Shown here one piece after another: positions 8,386-16,705 of a DNA stretch of 40,331 bases. The notes beneath the pieces were generated by a model. That model saw only the letters and a program-made list of their open reading frames with translations, ran no database searches and was not told where the DNA came from. Source of the DNA: Myxococcaceae bacterium. Lineage in GTDB: Bacteria; Myxococcota; Myxococcia; Myxococcales; Myxococcaceae. The translations under genes and the position numbers were made by a program. How positions within the stretch are numbered: position 1 is the stretch's first letter; each line of letters starts with the position of its first letter. The stretch covers positions 1 through 40,331 of the forward strand of contig JAFGNZ010000242.1 in NCBI GenBank assembly GCA_016926755.1, in the 5' to 3' direction.

Positions 8386-11298
8386 CTAGGACGCGGGGAG
8401 CGTGGGCGACGAGCGCGACAGCTCCAGGATGAAGGTGGAGCCCTTCCCCAGCTCGCCCTCCACGCGGAGCGTGCCCCCGTGGGCCTCGACGATCTGCCGG
8501 GAGATCCACAGGCCCAGGCCCAGGCCGCGGATGTGGCGGGTGGGCTCGGCGCGCTGGAAGCGCTGGAAGATGCGCTCCTGATCATCCGGGGCGATGCCGA
8601 AGCCCTCGTCCCGGACGGACAGCCGCGCCTGCGCCCCCAGGGCCTCCACCCGCACCTGGACCGGGCGCCCCTTGCCATACTTGGCCGCGTTGGACAGCAG
8701 GTTCATCACCACCTGCTCCAGCCGCAGCCGATCCCACGCGCCCACCACGGGCGCCGGCGCCTCCACCCGCACCTCGCAGCCGGCCTTGGAGAACTCCTCG
8801 GCCATGCGCGCCACGCTCTCGCGCGCCAGCGCCGCCAGGTCCAGCTCGCAGCGCTGGAGCTGGAGCTGCCCGGTGGTGATGCGAGACACGTCCAGCAGGT
8901 CATCCACCAGCAGCCCCAGCCGCTCGCCGGTGAGGGCCACGCGCTCGGCGCGCTCGGCCAGGCTGCGCGGGCTCCGGGCCTCCTGCGCCATCTTCGCCAG
9001 CACGCGCAGCTGGAGCTGGAGCGCGTTGAGCGGGTTCTTCAGCTCGTGGCCCGCCACGGAGAGGAAGTCGTCGCGCAGCTTCAGCGCCTCGAGCGCCGCC
9101 TCGTAGAGCCGCGCGTCCGTAATGGCCAGCGCCGCCCGGCCGGCGATGCTCTCCAGCAGGAGCTGATCATCCCGCCCGTACGGCCGCCCGCGCGCCGCGC
9201 GCAGCACCAGCAGGCTGCCACACGCGCGGCCGCGCGCCACCAGCGCCACGGCGATGACGTCCTGGGGCCCGCGGCGCTCGAAGTAGGAGCGCAGCGCCGC
9301 CTCGGGGCCGACGCCCACCAGCGCCTCCGCGTCCATGGCCCTGAGGAAGAGCGTCTGCCCGGTGGAGACGACGGCGCCCTGGAGCCCCTCGCCCACGCGC
9401 ATCCGGCGCTCGCGCACCATCTCCTCCAGCAGCGCCCGCGCCGCCGCGTCCGGGTGATGCACCGCCGCCAGCTCCAGCCACTTCCCATCCTCGGAGACGA
9501 GCTGGACGATGCACCCTTCACCCACGGCCTCGGTCACCCCGCGGGCGAGCACGTCCATCACCTGGGTCAGATCCAGCCCCGCCTCGGCCACCAGCTGGCT
9601 GACGCTCACCAGCAGGTGCAGGCGCGCGGCGCTCTGGCGGCTCTCCTCCTCCGCCGCGCGCGCCTCGCGCAGCAGCCGCGCGTTGTCCAGGGCGAGGGCG
9701 GCGCGGCTCGCCAGCTCCTCGGCCAGCGCCACGTCCTGCGCGCCATAGGGGGGCTTGTCGCGCCCCCGCAAGAAGGAGAGCGCCCCCAGGACGCGCTGGC
9801 GCGCCACCAGCGGAGCGATGATGAAGGAGCGGGTACCTACCTCCTCGCCGAGCCACGAGACGCGGGGATCGGCCGAGTATTGGGGGATCATCTCCGGCGT
9901 CACGTCCGTCCACACCTGTGGCTTGCCCGTGCTCAGCGCCTGGCTGATGAAGGGGGCGCGGGCGGCGTCCGGCCAGTAGGCCACCAGCTCCTTGGCCAGC
10001 GGGGTCTTGTCCGGCTCCACGTGCAGCACGGCCACCCTGCGCCCCTGGCCCGCCTCGAGGACATCCACCACGCACCAGTCCGCGAAGGAGCCCAGGGCCA
10101 GCCGCGCCACCCCCTCCACCGTCTCCTCCCACTCCAGCGAGCGGGACAGCAGCGCGCTGGCGTCCGCCAGCAGCCGCAGCCGCTGCCCGGCGGACTCGGC
10201 CTGGAGCCGCGCCGCGTGCTCGCGCTCGTAGAGCAGGGTCCGCTCCATCGCCAGGCCACACTGGCGCGACAGCCCGAGCATGGAGGCCCGCTCCGGCGCG
10301 CTGAAGCGCCGCGGCGCGCCGAAGACGAAGGCGATGACACCCAGCACCTTCCCCTCCGCCAACAGCGGCAGCAGGGCCATGGCGTGGTACGCCGCCGGCT
10401 CCGGCCGCGTGGCCAGCTCCGGGTAGCGCGCGCGCAGCTCCTCGGCGGACTCCAGCCACATGGGCGTCGCGGTGCGCGCCACCTCGTAGCCGGGCTGCCA
10501 CTCCCCCGTCGGCTCGCGCGGCAGCCGCCGGAACTCCTCCACCATCTCGGGCGGCAGGCCCACCGACGCCGCGAGCTCCACGGCCTTGCCGTCCGGAGCG
10601 ATCAGGTGCACGGCCCCGGCCACCGCCCCCATGGCGGGCACGCCCAGCTCCAGCACCACCCGCGCCACCTCGTTGCGGGTGAGGGCACGGCCGAAGCCCT
10701 CCGTCACCTCCTGGAAGCGGCGCAGCCGCAGCACCTCGGCCTGCTCCGCCTCGGCGCGTACCTCGGCGAGCGCGCGCCACGCCTCCTCGACTCTCCGGTC
10801 CCGCCCCAGGGCAATGCCCACCAGCCGCCCGCACAGCCTGAGGCGCCTCAGCTCCTCCTCGTCCGCGGCATGAGGCGCCTGGAACCACGCCACCAGCACC
10901 CCCACCCGTGCGCCGTCCGAGAGGAACAGGGGCATGGCGGCCAGCGCTCCCGAGCCCAGCCGCTCGCGCAGCGCGGGCTCGCCCTCCAGCAGCGCGTCGT
11001 TGGCCAGCGCCTCGGCCACATACGGCCGGGGCGCCTCCAGGCTCCCCAGGTCCTGGCGCAGCAGCAGCGCCGCGCAGGCCGCCGCCTCCTCCTCGGACAG
11101 TCCGGGCGTAACATGCGTGCACAGGGTGCCCGTCTCCTCCCGCCAGCTCACCCAGCCGCCATCCGCCGGCAGGCTGCCCAGCGCCGAGCGCAGCAGCTCC
11201 TCCAGCACGGCGCGCGTACACGGCGCAGCGACGAGCGGCTCCAGCGCTCGCGCCACGTGCTCCACCGCAGCCACCAGGCTGCTCTCGGGCAAAGGCAT
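8386..11298 (-). CDS. Multi-GAF sensor histidine kinase
   Basis: 970 residues, no membrane segment evident, so probably cytoplasmic. The first 730 residues look like about four consecutive GAF-type sensor domains linked by helices; repeated signatures include SDGARVGVLVAWFQAP, LPLLAEGKVLGVIAFVFGAP, APLVARQRVLGALSFLRG and VALVARGRACGSLLVLRAA. The kinase core follows: the H-box DDFLSVAGHELKNPLNAL with phospho-acceptor H751, then an ATP-binding domain with N-box VVMNLLSNAAKYGKG, G1 RDEGFGIAPDD, F-box IFQRFQRAEP and G2 GLGLGLWISRQIVEAHGG. No receiver domain is fused and no response regulator lies next to it, so it is an orphan kinase. ATG 11298 follows a GGTGGGGGGG stretch. Confidence 0.95.
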   Translation of the reverse strand: MPLPESSLVAAVEHVARALEPLVAAPCTRAVLEELLRSALGSLPADGGWVSWREETGTLCTHVTPGLSEEEAAACAALLLRQDLGSLEAPRPYVAEALANDALLEGEPALRERLGSGALAAMPLFLSDGARVGVLVAWFQAPHAADEEELRRLRLCGRLVGIALGRDRRVEEAWRALAEVRAEAEQAEVLRLRRFQEVTEGFGRALTRNEVARVVLELGVPAMGAVAGAVHLIAPDGKAVELAASVGLPPEMVEEFRRLPREPTGEWQPGYEVARTATPMWLESAEELRARYPELATRPEPAAYHAMALLPLLAEGKVLGVIAFVFGAPRRFSAPERASMLGLSRQCGLAMERTLLYEREHAARLQAESAGQRLRLLADASALLSRSLEWEETVEGVARLALGSFADWCVVDVLEAGQGRRVAVLHVEPDKTPLAKELVAYWPDAARAPFISQALSTGKPQVWTDVTPEMIPQYSADPRVSWLGEEVGTRSFIIAPLVARQRVLGALSFLRGRDKPPYGAQDVALAEELASRAALALDNARLLREARAAEEESRQSAARLHLLVSVSQLVAEAGLDLTQVMDVLARGVTEAVGEGCIVQLVSEDGKWLELAAVHHPDAAARALLEEMVRERRMRVGEGLQGAVVSTGQTLFLRAMDAEALVGVGPEAALRSYFERRGPQDVIAVALVARGRACGSLLVLRAARGRPYGRDDQLLLESIAGRAALAITDARLYEAALEALKLRDDFLSVAGHELKNPLNALQLQLRVLAKMAQEARSPRSLAERAERVALTGERLGLLVDDLLDVSRITTGQLQLQRCELDLAALARESVARMAEEFSKAGCEVRVEAPAPVVGAWDRLRLEQVVMNLLSNAAKYGKGRPVQVRVEALGAQARLSVRDEGFGIAPDDQERIFQRFQRAEPTRHIRGLGLGLWISRQIVEAHGGTLRVEGELGKGSTFILELSRSSPTLPAS

Positions 11299-11413
11299 GC
11301 CCCCCCCACCCAGGCCGACTCGAGGCCTGGAGGCGCAGCACTCTAGGCATGTGCCCCCCCCTTGGGGGAGCCCTTCCTACGTGCGCGTTGGGTTCTGGAT
11401 GGACGGTGAGACT

Positions 11414-12532
11414 TCAGTGCTCGAAGACGCGCAGGAAGGCGAAGGCGATCTCCAGCACGATGAGCGCGACGATGGTGGCCTCGAGCGTGAGCGAGCGGGC
11501 GGTGTCCACCTCGCCCTTGAGCAGCCCATAGGTCTGCGCCAGCAGCCCCTGCTTGCGCGTGACGGAGGCCTGCCACGCGGGGATGCGGAGCCGGCGCACG
11601 GCCGCCTCGTACACCTTGGCCAGGTAGAAGTCGCCGATGATCTTCAGGCTGTTCTCCACCCGCTCGATGAACTCGTTGAGGTCCACCAGGGTGGCGAGCG
11701 TCTCGCGCACCAAATCCCGGTAGGGGCTGCGGAACAGGGCTGTCCACCCGTGCCGCCGGGCCTGCACCCGGTCATGGATGCTGGCGATGTGCCCGTCCAG
11801 CAAGTCGTCGTAGAAGCGGAACTCCAGCAGCTGCGCGTTGGCGATCTCCAGCAGGTCCGGGATGTCGCGCGAGCCGGAGGGCTCGTAGACGAAGGCGCTG
11901 TTCCAGTCGATGACGACCAGGTCCTCCGCCGAGTAGCTGAAGCGGCTCTGGATGACGGCCTCGCTCTGCGCGGAGGCCAGGGGCCGCGCGTCCGTCTCTC
12001 CCAGCAGCAGGCGGGCCAGGTCCGCCCGGGCGAGGATCTGCTCGGCGGAGGGGTTGCCGCGGATGCGCTCGGCGAAGAGGACGGTGTAGCTCTCGTTCTG
12101 TTCCCACGTGCGGCGCTCGTGCACGGCGGAGGCGATGGTCTTCCGCACCCCGTCGATCAGCTCGCCGGAGAGGGCCTCCAGCGCCTGGCTGTCATAGAGC
12201 TCATCGGCCAGGGAGATGAGCTGCTCGAGGGTGGAGCCCTCGGGGATGGGGACGGCGAGGATGATGGAGGCGGCGCCATGATCGAACAGGCGCGCGGTGG
12301 CGTCCACGGTGACGGGCCCGCCGCGCAGGGCGAGCACCCGGCGGCCCAGCTCGTAGGCGACGGGGGGGTTGGGCAGCTGGATGTACTGGCTGTTCTCGCG
12401 CGAGAGCTTCAGGCGGCGCGCATCCTGGGCGAGCACCCGACGCGCCTTCTCCAGGTCGATCTCGTCGGCGATGTCATAGATGCGATAGCAAAGCGCGAGG
12501 GCCTTCTCGAAGATGAGGGGCTCGGCAGGCAT
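11414..12532 (-). CDS. RMD1/DUF155-like membrane-anchored protein
   Basis: 372 residues. The middle (FDHGAASIILAVPIPEGSTL), the acidic helical stretch around IPDLLEIANAQLLEFRFYDD, the later IIGDFYLAKVYEAAVRRL, and a single C-terminal membrane segment (ATIVALIVLEIAFAFLRVF) match the layout of the RMND1/Sif2-Sif3/Rmd1 family (DUF155). That family is known in mitochondria for roles in translation or membrane organisation but is uncharacterised in bacteria. It should sit in the inner membrane by its tail, with the bulk in the cytoplasm. The start at ATG 12532 lies 20 bases after the Uma2-like gene, so the two are probably co-transcribed. The family assignment is from memory of the pattern and not certain. 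Confidence 0.7.
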   Translation of the reverse strand: MPAEPLIFEKALALCYRIYDIADEIDLEKARRVLAQDARRLKLSRENSQYIQLPNPPVAYELGRRVLALRGGPVTVDATARLFDHGAASIILAVPIPEGSTLEQLISLADELYDSQALEALSGELIDGVRKTIASAVHERRTWEQNESYTVLFAERIRGNPSAEQILARADLARLLLGETDARPLASAQSEAVIQSRFSYSAEDLVVIDWNSAFVYEPSGSRDIPDLLEIANAQLLEFRFYDDLLDGHIASIHDRVQARRHGWTALFRSPYRDLVRETLATLVDLNEFIERVENSLKIIGDFYLAKVYEAAVRRLRIPAWQASVTRKQGLLAQTYGLLKGEVDTARSLTLEATIVALIVLEIAFAFLRVFEH

Positions 12533-12552
12533 AGGGGGCGTGGAGCTTACCT

Positions 12553-13113
12553 TCACTCTTCCCAGAGCACGCGCAGAGACAGCTCGATCGCGTCGAAAGG
12601 TTCGGCACGAACAGCGGCGTCGTCCGTGTGGGCACCCAGGAGCACATAGCGCGTGCCCTCGAGCCGGAAGACCTCCAGGGTCCGCACGTCCGGATCCACG
12701 AGCCACACGTGGCGCACGCCCTCGCGCGCATAGGCCGGGAGCTTGGCGCCGCGATCCCTCGCCTCCGTGGAGGGCGAGAGCACCTCGCAGACCCAGTCCG
12801 GGGCGATCGTCAGGGCCGGGACGCGCGGCAGCTTCGACATGCGCTCGCGCCGCCACCCCGCGAAGTCTGGCACCAGCACGTCACCGCCCAGATGGAGCTC
12901 GGGCGCATAAAGGATGATCCAGCCGCCTGGACCTCCGCGCCCGCGCTGAAAGGGGCCGATGAGCTCACCGCCCAGACTGGAAGCCACGAGGGCATGGGGC
13001 GTGGCGGGCCGGGGGCTGGCATACAGCTCTCCCGCGACGATCTCCCCTACCTGGTTGGGAGGGAGCGCCTCCAGGTCTTCATAGGTGGCGGGGCGTCGCG
13101 GCTTCTGGGACAT
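12553..13113 (-). CDS. Uma2-family (DUF820) restriction-endonuclease-like protein
   Basis: 186 residues from ATG 13113 (MSQKPRRPATYEDLEALP); upstream in-frame ATGs at 13131 and 13134 have a better AGGA and remain possible. PD-(D/E)xK-fold signatures are visible: VPDFAGWRRERM, then DWVCEVLSPSTEARDRGAKLPAYAREGVRHVWLVDP split by the usual spacing, with D, E and K in the expected order (PDW, CEVLS, AKL). Proteins of this family are numerous in cyanobacteria and myxobacteria, have a nuclease-like core, and their cellular role is unknown. It precedes the RMD1-like gene by 20 bases. Confidence 0.88.
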   Translation of the reverse strand: MSQKPRRPATYEDLEALPPNQVGEIVAGELYASPRPATPHALVASSLGGELIGPFQRGRGGPGGWIILYAPELHLGGDVLVPDFAGWRRERMSKLPRVPALTIAPDWVCEVLSPSTEARDRGAKLPAYAREGVRHVWLVDPDVRTLEVFRLEGTRYVLLGAHTDDAAVRAEPFDAIELSLRVLWEE

Positions 13114-13187
13114 GGCTGCTCTCGCGGTCATCATGCCCGGCATCCTACCGCATGGGTCTGACACTGGGAACCCACCTCACAGGTTGC

Positions 13188-13943
13188 CTACTGCACCCCG
13201 GCCTGTCCACTGAGGACGTCGCTGAAGTCCAGGTGCGAGACGAGGCTGGCGCGGAAGCGCTCGGCGCAGGAGGCGTCCGCCTTGGGCACCAGGGCGCACT
13301 GGCGCTCGGCCAGGGCCTGGGGCGCGGTGGCGGCGCGCTCGAGGCGGGCGTTGTAGTGCTTCCAGTCCTCCTGCGTGAGCGTCTGCGAGGGCGTGTCCGA
13401 CTGCCCGACGCTGGCCGGAGCCCTGGCGGCGGCGGCCTGCGCCTGCTTCTGGTATTGGCTCAGCCCCTCTTGAAGCCTGGGCGCCACCTGCCCGTAGGCC
13501 TCGAGCGCGGCGGAGAGGGCCTTCCAGTCATTGCGCGCCCACGCGTCCGCGTAGAAGCCGCGCCAGGCGTACTGCTTCTGGTGGCACTCCATCTCGGTGG
13601 TGCCGTAGCCGGTGCCCATGGCGCGCTCGCCCGTGGAGGTGTCCGTCCACTGGGCCTCCTCGACGGCGGCGCAGGCGTCGGCGATCCAGCGGTTGTAGTC
13701 CGCCTGCAGCCCCATCCACTGCTTGAAGGTGGCGGGCTCCTTCTTCTTCAGCGGGACGATGACCTTGTCGAGCGACGTGTTCATCGCCTTCTTGAGGCAC
13801 TCGGCGCGCGCGCTGAGCTGCGCCTTGAACTCGACATTGGAGTCCGGCTCCTTCTTGGGGAGCGGACAGGCCTTGTTGGCCCAGGCCTCGACGGCCGGGG
13901 GGTTCGCGGCGGACAGCACCAGGGCGAGCGTGAGCGAGAGCAT
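13188..13943 (-). CDS. Secreted protein with LprI/DUF1311-like cysteine pattern
   Basis: 251 residues. A short signal peptide (MLSLTLALVLSAANP) suggests export to the periplasm. The region from about residue 45 to 130 (AECLKKAMNTSLDKVIVPL, then QWMGLQADYNRWIADAC, later TEMECHQKQYAWRGFYADA) has the spacing of conserved Cys, Trp and Glu residues seen in LprI-type/DUF1311 domains, some of which inhibit lysozyme. The C-terminal half is helical and Ala/Gln-rich and ends with two further cysteines (ERQCALVPKADASCAERF). The assignment is tentative. It lies 37 bases downstream of the 57-codon gene on the same strand. Confidence 0.65.
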   Translation of the reverse strand: MLSLTLALVLSAANPPAVEAWANKACPLPKKEPDSNVEFKAQLSARAECLKKAMNTSLDKVIVPLKKKEPATFKQWMGLQADYNRWIADACAAVEEAQWTDTSTGERAMGTGYGTTEMECHQKQYAWRGFYADAWARNDWKALSAALEAYGQVAPRLQEGLSQYQKQAQAAAARAPASVGQSDTPSQTLTQEDWKHYNARLERAATAPQALAERQCALVPKADASCAERFRASLVSHLDFSDVLSGQAGVQ

Positions 13944-13980
13944 GCGCCGGGTTTAGCAGGGAAGGGGCACTGACGGGCGC

Positions 13981-14154
13981 TCAACGCGGCTCGTGTGGCG
14001 GGAAGACGACGGGCTTGCCGGGGCCCGGCGCGTCATCCGGCAGGTTGCCGACATGGCCCGGGGTGGGCACCGGCCGATCTCCGGCCTCCCGCTTGAGGCG
14101 CTCCTCGTCCTCCGGCAGCCGCGGCTCTAGGGTGGGGTTCTCGTGCTCGGCCAT
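13981..14154 (-). CDS. Small acidic/proline-rich protein of unknown function (57 residues)
   Basis: ATG 14154 is preceded by GGAGAGGAG at a good distance, and the frame runs to TGA at 13981-13983. The protein starts MAEHENPTLEPRLPEDEERL and ends PGPGKPVVFPPHEPR. It has no membrane segment, cysteine or recognisable domain and is rich in Pro and Glu, probably disordered. Third codon positions are almost all G or C, which with the strong ribosome site argues that it is real. It is upstream of, and co-directional with, the LprI-like gene. Confidence 0.6.
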   Translation of the reverse strand: MAEHENPTLEPRLPEDEERLKREAGDRPVPTPGHVGNLPDDAPGPGKPVVFPPHEPR

Positions 14155-14267
14155 GGTGGGCTCCTCTCCGGGGTGTCCGAGCCTTCAAGGTAGGGAGGGC
14201 GCGGCGGCCACGCCCGCACGCGCGCACGGCCGCTCGGCCGCCTGCCAGCGGGCAGGAGCCCCACGGC

Positions 14268-15134
14268 TCAGGGGGAGGGGCGCCGGGGCTGGTGCGGGGT
14301 GAGCTCGGTGCGCACGTCCCACAGCTCCGGGAAGAAGCGCGTCTCCAGCGCCCGGCGCAGGAAGGGCACCCCCGAGGAGCCGCCCGTGCCCTGCCTGAAG
14401 CCGATGATGCGCATCACCGTCATCATGTGCCGGTAGCGCCACAGCTGGAAGCGCTCCTCGGTGTCCACCAGCTTCTCGCACATCTCGTAGGCGTCCCAGT
14501 GCTTCTCCGTGTCCTCGTAGATGCGACGGAACACCTCCACCACGGCCTCGCTCTTCTCGTACGGCAGGCGCCAGTCGCGCTGCACGTGGCCGGCGGGGAT
14601 GGAGTGCCCCATGCGCGACAGGTGCCGGAGGAACTCGTCATACAGGCTGGGGGACTCCAGCATCCGCTCCAGCTCCGCGTGCTGCGCGGGCACGTGCTTG
14701 AAGGGCCCCAGCACCTTGGCGTCCTTCATCCCCAGCATCATCTCCACCGCGTGGTACTGGAAGCTCTGGAAGCCCGAGGCGTGCCCCAGCACGGCGCGGA
14801 ACTCCAGGTACTCGTTGGGCGTGAGCGTCTCCAGCACGCTCCACTGCTCGAAGAGCATGCGCTGGATGTGCCCCATGCGCGCGAAGCTCTTGAACGAGGG
14901 CTCCAGCTTGTCCGACTGCACGTAGCGGATGCACGCCGTCAGCTCGTGGATCAGCAGCTTCATCCACAGCTCGCTCGTCTGGTGCTGGATGATGAAGAGC
15001 AGCTCGTCATGGTGCGGCGGCTGCGAGCGCGGCACCTGCGCGGCCAGCAGCCGGTCCAGCTGCAGGTACTCTCCATACGTCGTGTGGCCCGCCAGCTCCG
15101 TGAGGATGCCCGGCTCCATGTCGCGGTTGCTCAT
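14268..15134 (-). CDS. kynA: Tryptophan 2,3-dioxygenase
   Basis: 288 residues, full length for bacterial TDO. The haem enzyme opens the indole ring of L-tryptophan to N-formylkynurenine, the first step of the kynurenine pathway, in the cytoplasm. Family residues visible are FIIQHQTSELWMKLL with H51 (active-site base), R113 and the ASGFQSFQYH segment, the haem ligand H236 in YRHMMTVMRIIG, and the substrate-binding GTGGSSGVPFL loop. ATG 15134 is chosen because MSNRDMEPGILTELAGHTTYGEYL is the usual N-terminus; the ribosome site is weak. No other kynurenine genes are adjacent, so the product may enter catabolism or NAD synthesis encoded elsewhere. Confidence 0.96.
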   Translation of the reverse strand: MSNRDMEPGILTELAGHTTYGEYLQLDRLLAAQVPRSQPPHHDELLFIIQHQTSELWMKLLIHELTACIRYVQSDKLEPSFKSFARMGHIQRMLFEQWSVLETLTPNEYLEFRAVLGHASGFQSFQYHAVEMMLGMKDAKVLGPFKHVPAQHAELERMLESPSLYDEFLRHLSRMGHSIPAGHVQRDWRLPYEKSEAVVEVFRRIYEDTEKHWDAYEMCEKLVDTEERFQLWRYRHMMTVMRIIGFRQGTGGSSGVPFLRRALETRFFPELWDVRTELTPHQPRRPSP

Positions 15135-15347
15135 GAGGCGGCATTCATGCCCCCTGCGGCCCCGGCGCGCAATGGCTCTCTGCCTGGAAACACGAAGGCC
15201 GGGTGCGAGCAGCGCTCCGCGCGCCCCCACCCGACCTTGCAACGTTGAGACAGCCCCCCCAGCTTCGGACCGCTTCCGCCGCACCCTCAAGAGAGGTCTT
15301 GTCCGAAACCTTACCGTCTCGACGTTTCAAGTCTCACGACCGACGTA

Positions 15348-15848
15348 TCAGGTTGAGCTCCCACCCTGGGACGCGGCGGCCAGCGCCTTGGCGGCGGCCC
15401 GGCCACGGGGCAGCTTCACGTCCTCCACGCTGTCGGGCGGCGCGTAGTCCACCCATGCGGACGGACGGCGGTTCGTCTTGGTCAGCATGCGCAGCTTCTG
15501 GTAGTGCGCCGCGCAGTAGCCCTTGGTGCGGCTGGGCGAGCCGCAGCCAATGATCGCGCACGAGCGGGCGCCCCCCGCCGCCGGCTTGCGGCCCCGGCGC
15601 TTGCCGCCCGCGGGAGCAGCCGCCACCTTCGCGGGACGACCTGGGGCCCGCTTGGCTGGCTTCGGACCCTGCGCCCCGAACAGCGGCGCCATCGCCGCGG
15701 CCACCGGCGCCAGCCGCGCGGCGACATCCCGCAGGGCGTCCAGGTCCGAGGTGCCCGCCTCCAGGCGGGAGAGCTCCGCGCGCAGCGGCTTGAGCTGGAG
15801 CTCGATCTCATGGCGGATCATCTCGCGAAAAGCTTTGTCGACAGACAT
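15348..15848 (-). CDS. Putative DNA-binding protein with AT-hook-like and Cys/His zinc motif
   Basis: 166 residues. An N-terminal amphipathic helix (about 1-32, EIELQLKPLRAELSRLEAG) suggests oligomerisation. A basic Ala/Pro/Lys linker contains two AT-hook-like cores, PGRPAK (69-74) and KRRGRKPA (83-90). A compact motif C97-x4-C102-x9-C112-x2-H115 (CAIIGCGSPSRTKGYCAAHY) resembles the small zinc knuckles found in phage and HNH-associated proteins. The tail is basic and low-complexity. The start at ATG 15848 has TAGGAG upstream. A large nested inverted repeat lies 36-105 bp before the start. DNA binding and autoregulation are inferences; the family is not one I can name. Confidence 0.72.
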   Translation of the reverse strand: MSVDKAFREMIRHEIELQLKPLRAELSRLEAGTSDLDALRDVAARLAPVAAAMAPLFGAQGPKPAKRAPGRPAKVAAAPAGGKRRGRKPAAGGARSCAIIGCGSPSRTKGYCAAHYQKLRMLTKTNRRPSAWVDYAPPDSVEDVKLPRGRAAAKALAAASQGGSST

Positions 15849-15883
15849 TTTGGGAAGACTCCTAAGGTATGGGGAAATGTGTG

Positions 15884-15953
15884 CTTGAGGCTATGACATG
15901 CTTGAGACGGCTGATAAAGCGCGGAACGTCTCAAGCCCTCAATAGCTCTCAAG
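15884..15953 (-). promoter_or_regulatory. Nested inverted repeat upstream of the zinc/AT-hook gene
   Basis: The inner arms CTTGAGACG (15901-15909) and CGTCTCAAG (15927-15935) are perfect. The outer arms CTTGAG (15884-15889) and CTCAAG (15948-15953) share the same centre to within half a base, and the segments between them are similar too (GGCTAT versus ATAGCT on the other side). The element is more AT-rich than its surroundings and lies 36 bp before ATG 15848. Read on the minus strand, the loop contains TTTATC, a possible -10. It may be a double operator or a long leader hairpin. Confidence 0.6.
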
Positions 15954-15997
15954 AGAGAGATTGTCGATTCTCTTTACACAAGAGTTGTCTCTGTAGC

Positions 15998-16495
15998 TTA
16001 CGTTTCCCAACGTGGCGCTTCCAGCAGGGGCTCGCTTCCCGGCAGGGCGTGCGCGCGCGCGAGGAGGTCTCCCCGCATCCCGAGGAGCGCGCGGCGCAGC
16101 GCCTCCTGCTCCTCCTCATCCAGGGTGGAGGTGAGCCGCGGGAAGGTCTCGAGCTCCTCCTCGCGCGCGTGCGCCACCACCAGATCCTCCAGCGCGGTGA
16201 GGCGTGCCCACCACTCAGCGCCGCCAGGCTCCTGCTCCTTCAGCTCATCCGTCAGCTCACTCATCGCCAGGTGATCCTCGGCCTGCTCCCGAGCGCGGGC
16301 GCGCCCCTCCACGCGCTTCAGCAGCGGGGAGAGGTGGCGCTCCTCGAGCAGCGCGTGCACCCGCAGCAGCACGAGGAGCGCCTCGAGCTGCTCGCGCTGG
16401 GCCTGGGGCTCGCGCTGCGCCTCGTCGGCCCCGAGCGCCTCGAGCCGCCCCTCCAGCTCGCGGTGCTGCTCGGCGAGGATGTCGAACGGACCCAT
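15998..16495 (-). CDS. Hemerythrin HHE-domain protein
   Basis: 165 residues, starting at ATG 16495 with GAGAGG upstream. It is a four-helix-bundle protein with the HHE pattern: MGPFDILAEQHRELEGRL, then LLVLLRVHALLEERHLSPLL, then EDHLAMSELTDEL and DLVVAHAREEELETFPRL. His and Glu residues occur at the spacing expected for a di-iron site. Relatives bind oxygen or sense oxidative or nitrosative stress in the cytoplasm. The C-terminal tail is short and unstructured. It points toward the zinc/AT-hook gene (149-base gap) and away from the acyltransferase gene. Confidence 0.88.
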   Translation of the reverse strand: MGPFDILAEQHRELEGRLEALGADEAQREPQAQREQLEALLVLLRVHALLEERHLSPLLKRVEGRARAREQAEDHLAMSELTDELKEQEPGGAEWWARLTALEDLVVAHAREEELETFPRLTSTLDEEEQEALRRALLGMRGDLLARAHALPGSEPLLEAPRWET

Positions 16496-16705
16496 GACCT
16501 CTCAACCATCGATATGCTCGCCTCGGGGAACAACCGGGGGAGGAGTCACGCGCGCCAGCAGTGGGGCGTACGGCACTCCGTTCTCCGCTCGGAGCAGGTG
16601 CCTCCCGTCCTCCCTCCAGCCAGGAGCGCAGGGCTCGGCCGGCTGCCCGGTAGCGAGCGCGGACCGGGCTGGCGGCAGGCGTGCCCGTCCCCATCTTCTC
16701 CTCCC

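Noticed and set aside
2494-8432. Very long plus-strand open frames opposite the Usp, cyclase and OmpA genes
   Set aside because: They are His/Arg/Ala/Pro-rich translations of the opposite strand with no ribosome sites or domains; the minus-strand products are clear families.
11351-11369. C-run followed by G-run (CCCCCCCC-TT-GGGGG) as terminator of the RMD1-like gene
   Set aside because: The stem needs a very small loop and no T-run follows on the minus strand; it is too weak to list as a feature.
16670-16684. TGGC-N10-TGC match before the acyltransferase gene resembling a sigma-54 promoter
   Set aside because: GG-N10-GC occurs often by chance at this GC content; the -12 half (GTGCC) is poor and it would leave only about 11 bases to the start codon.
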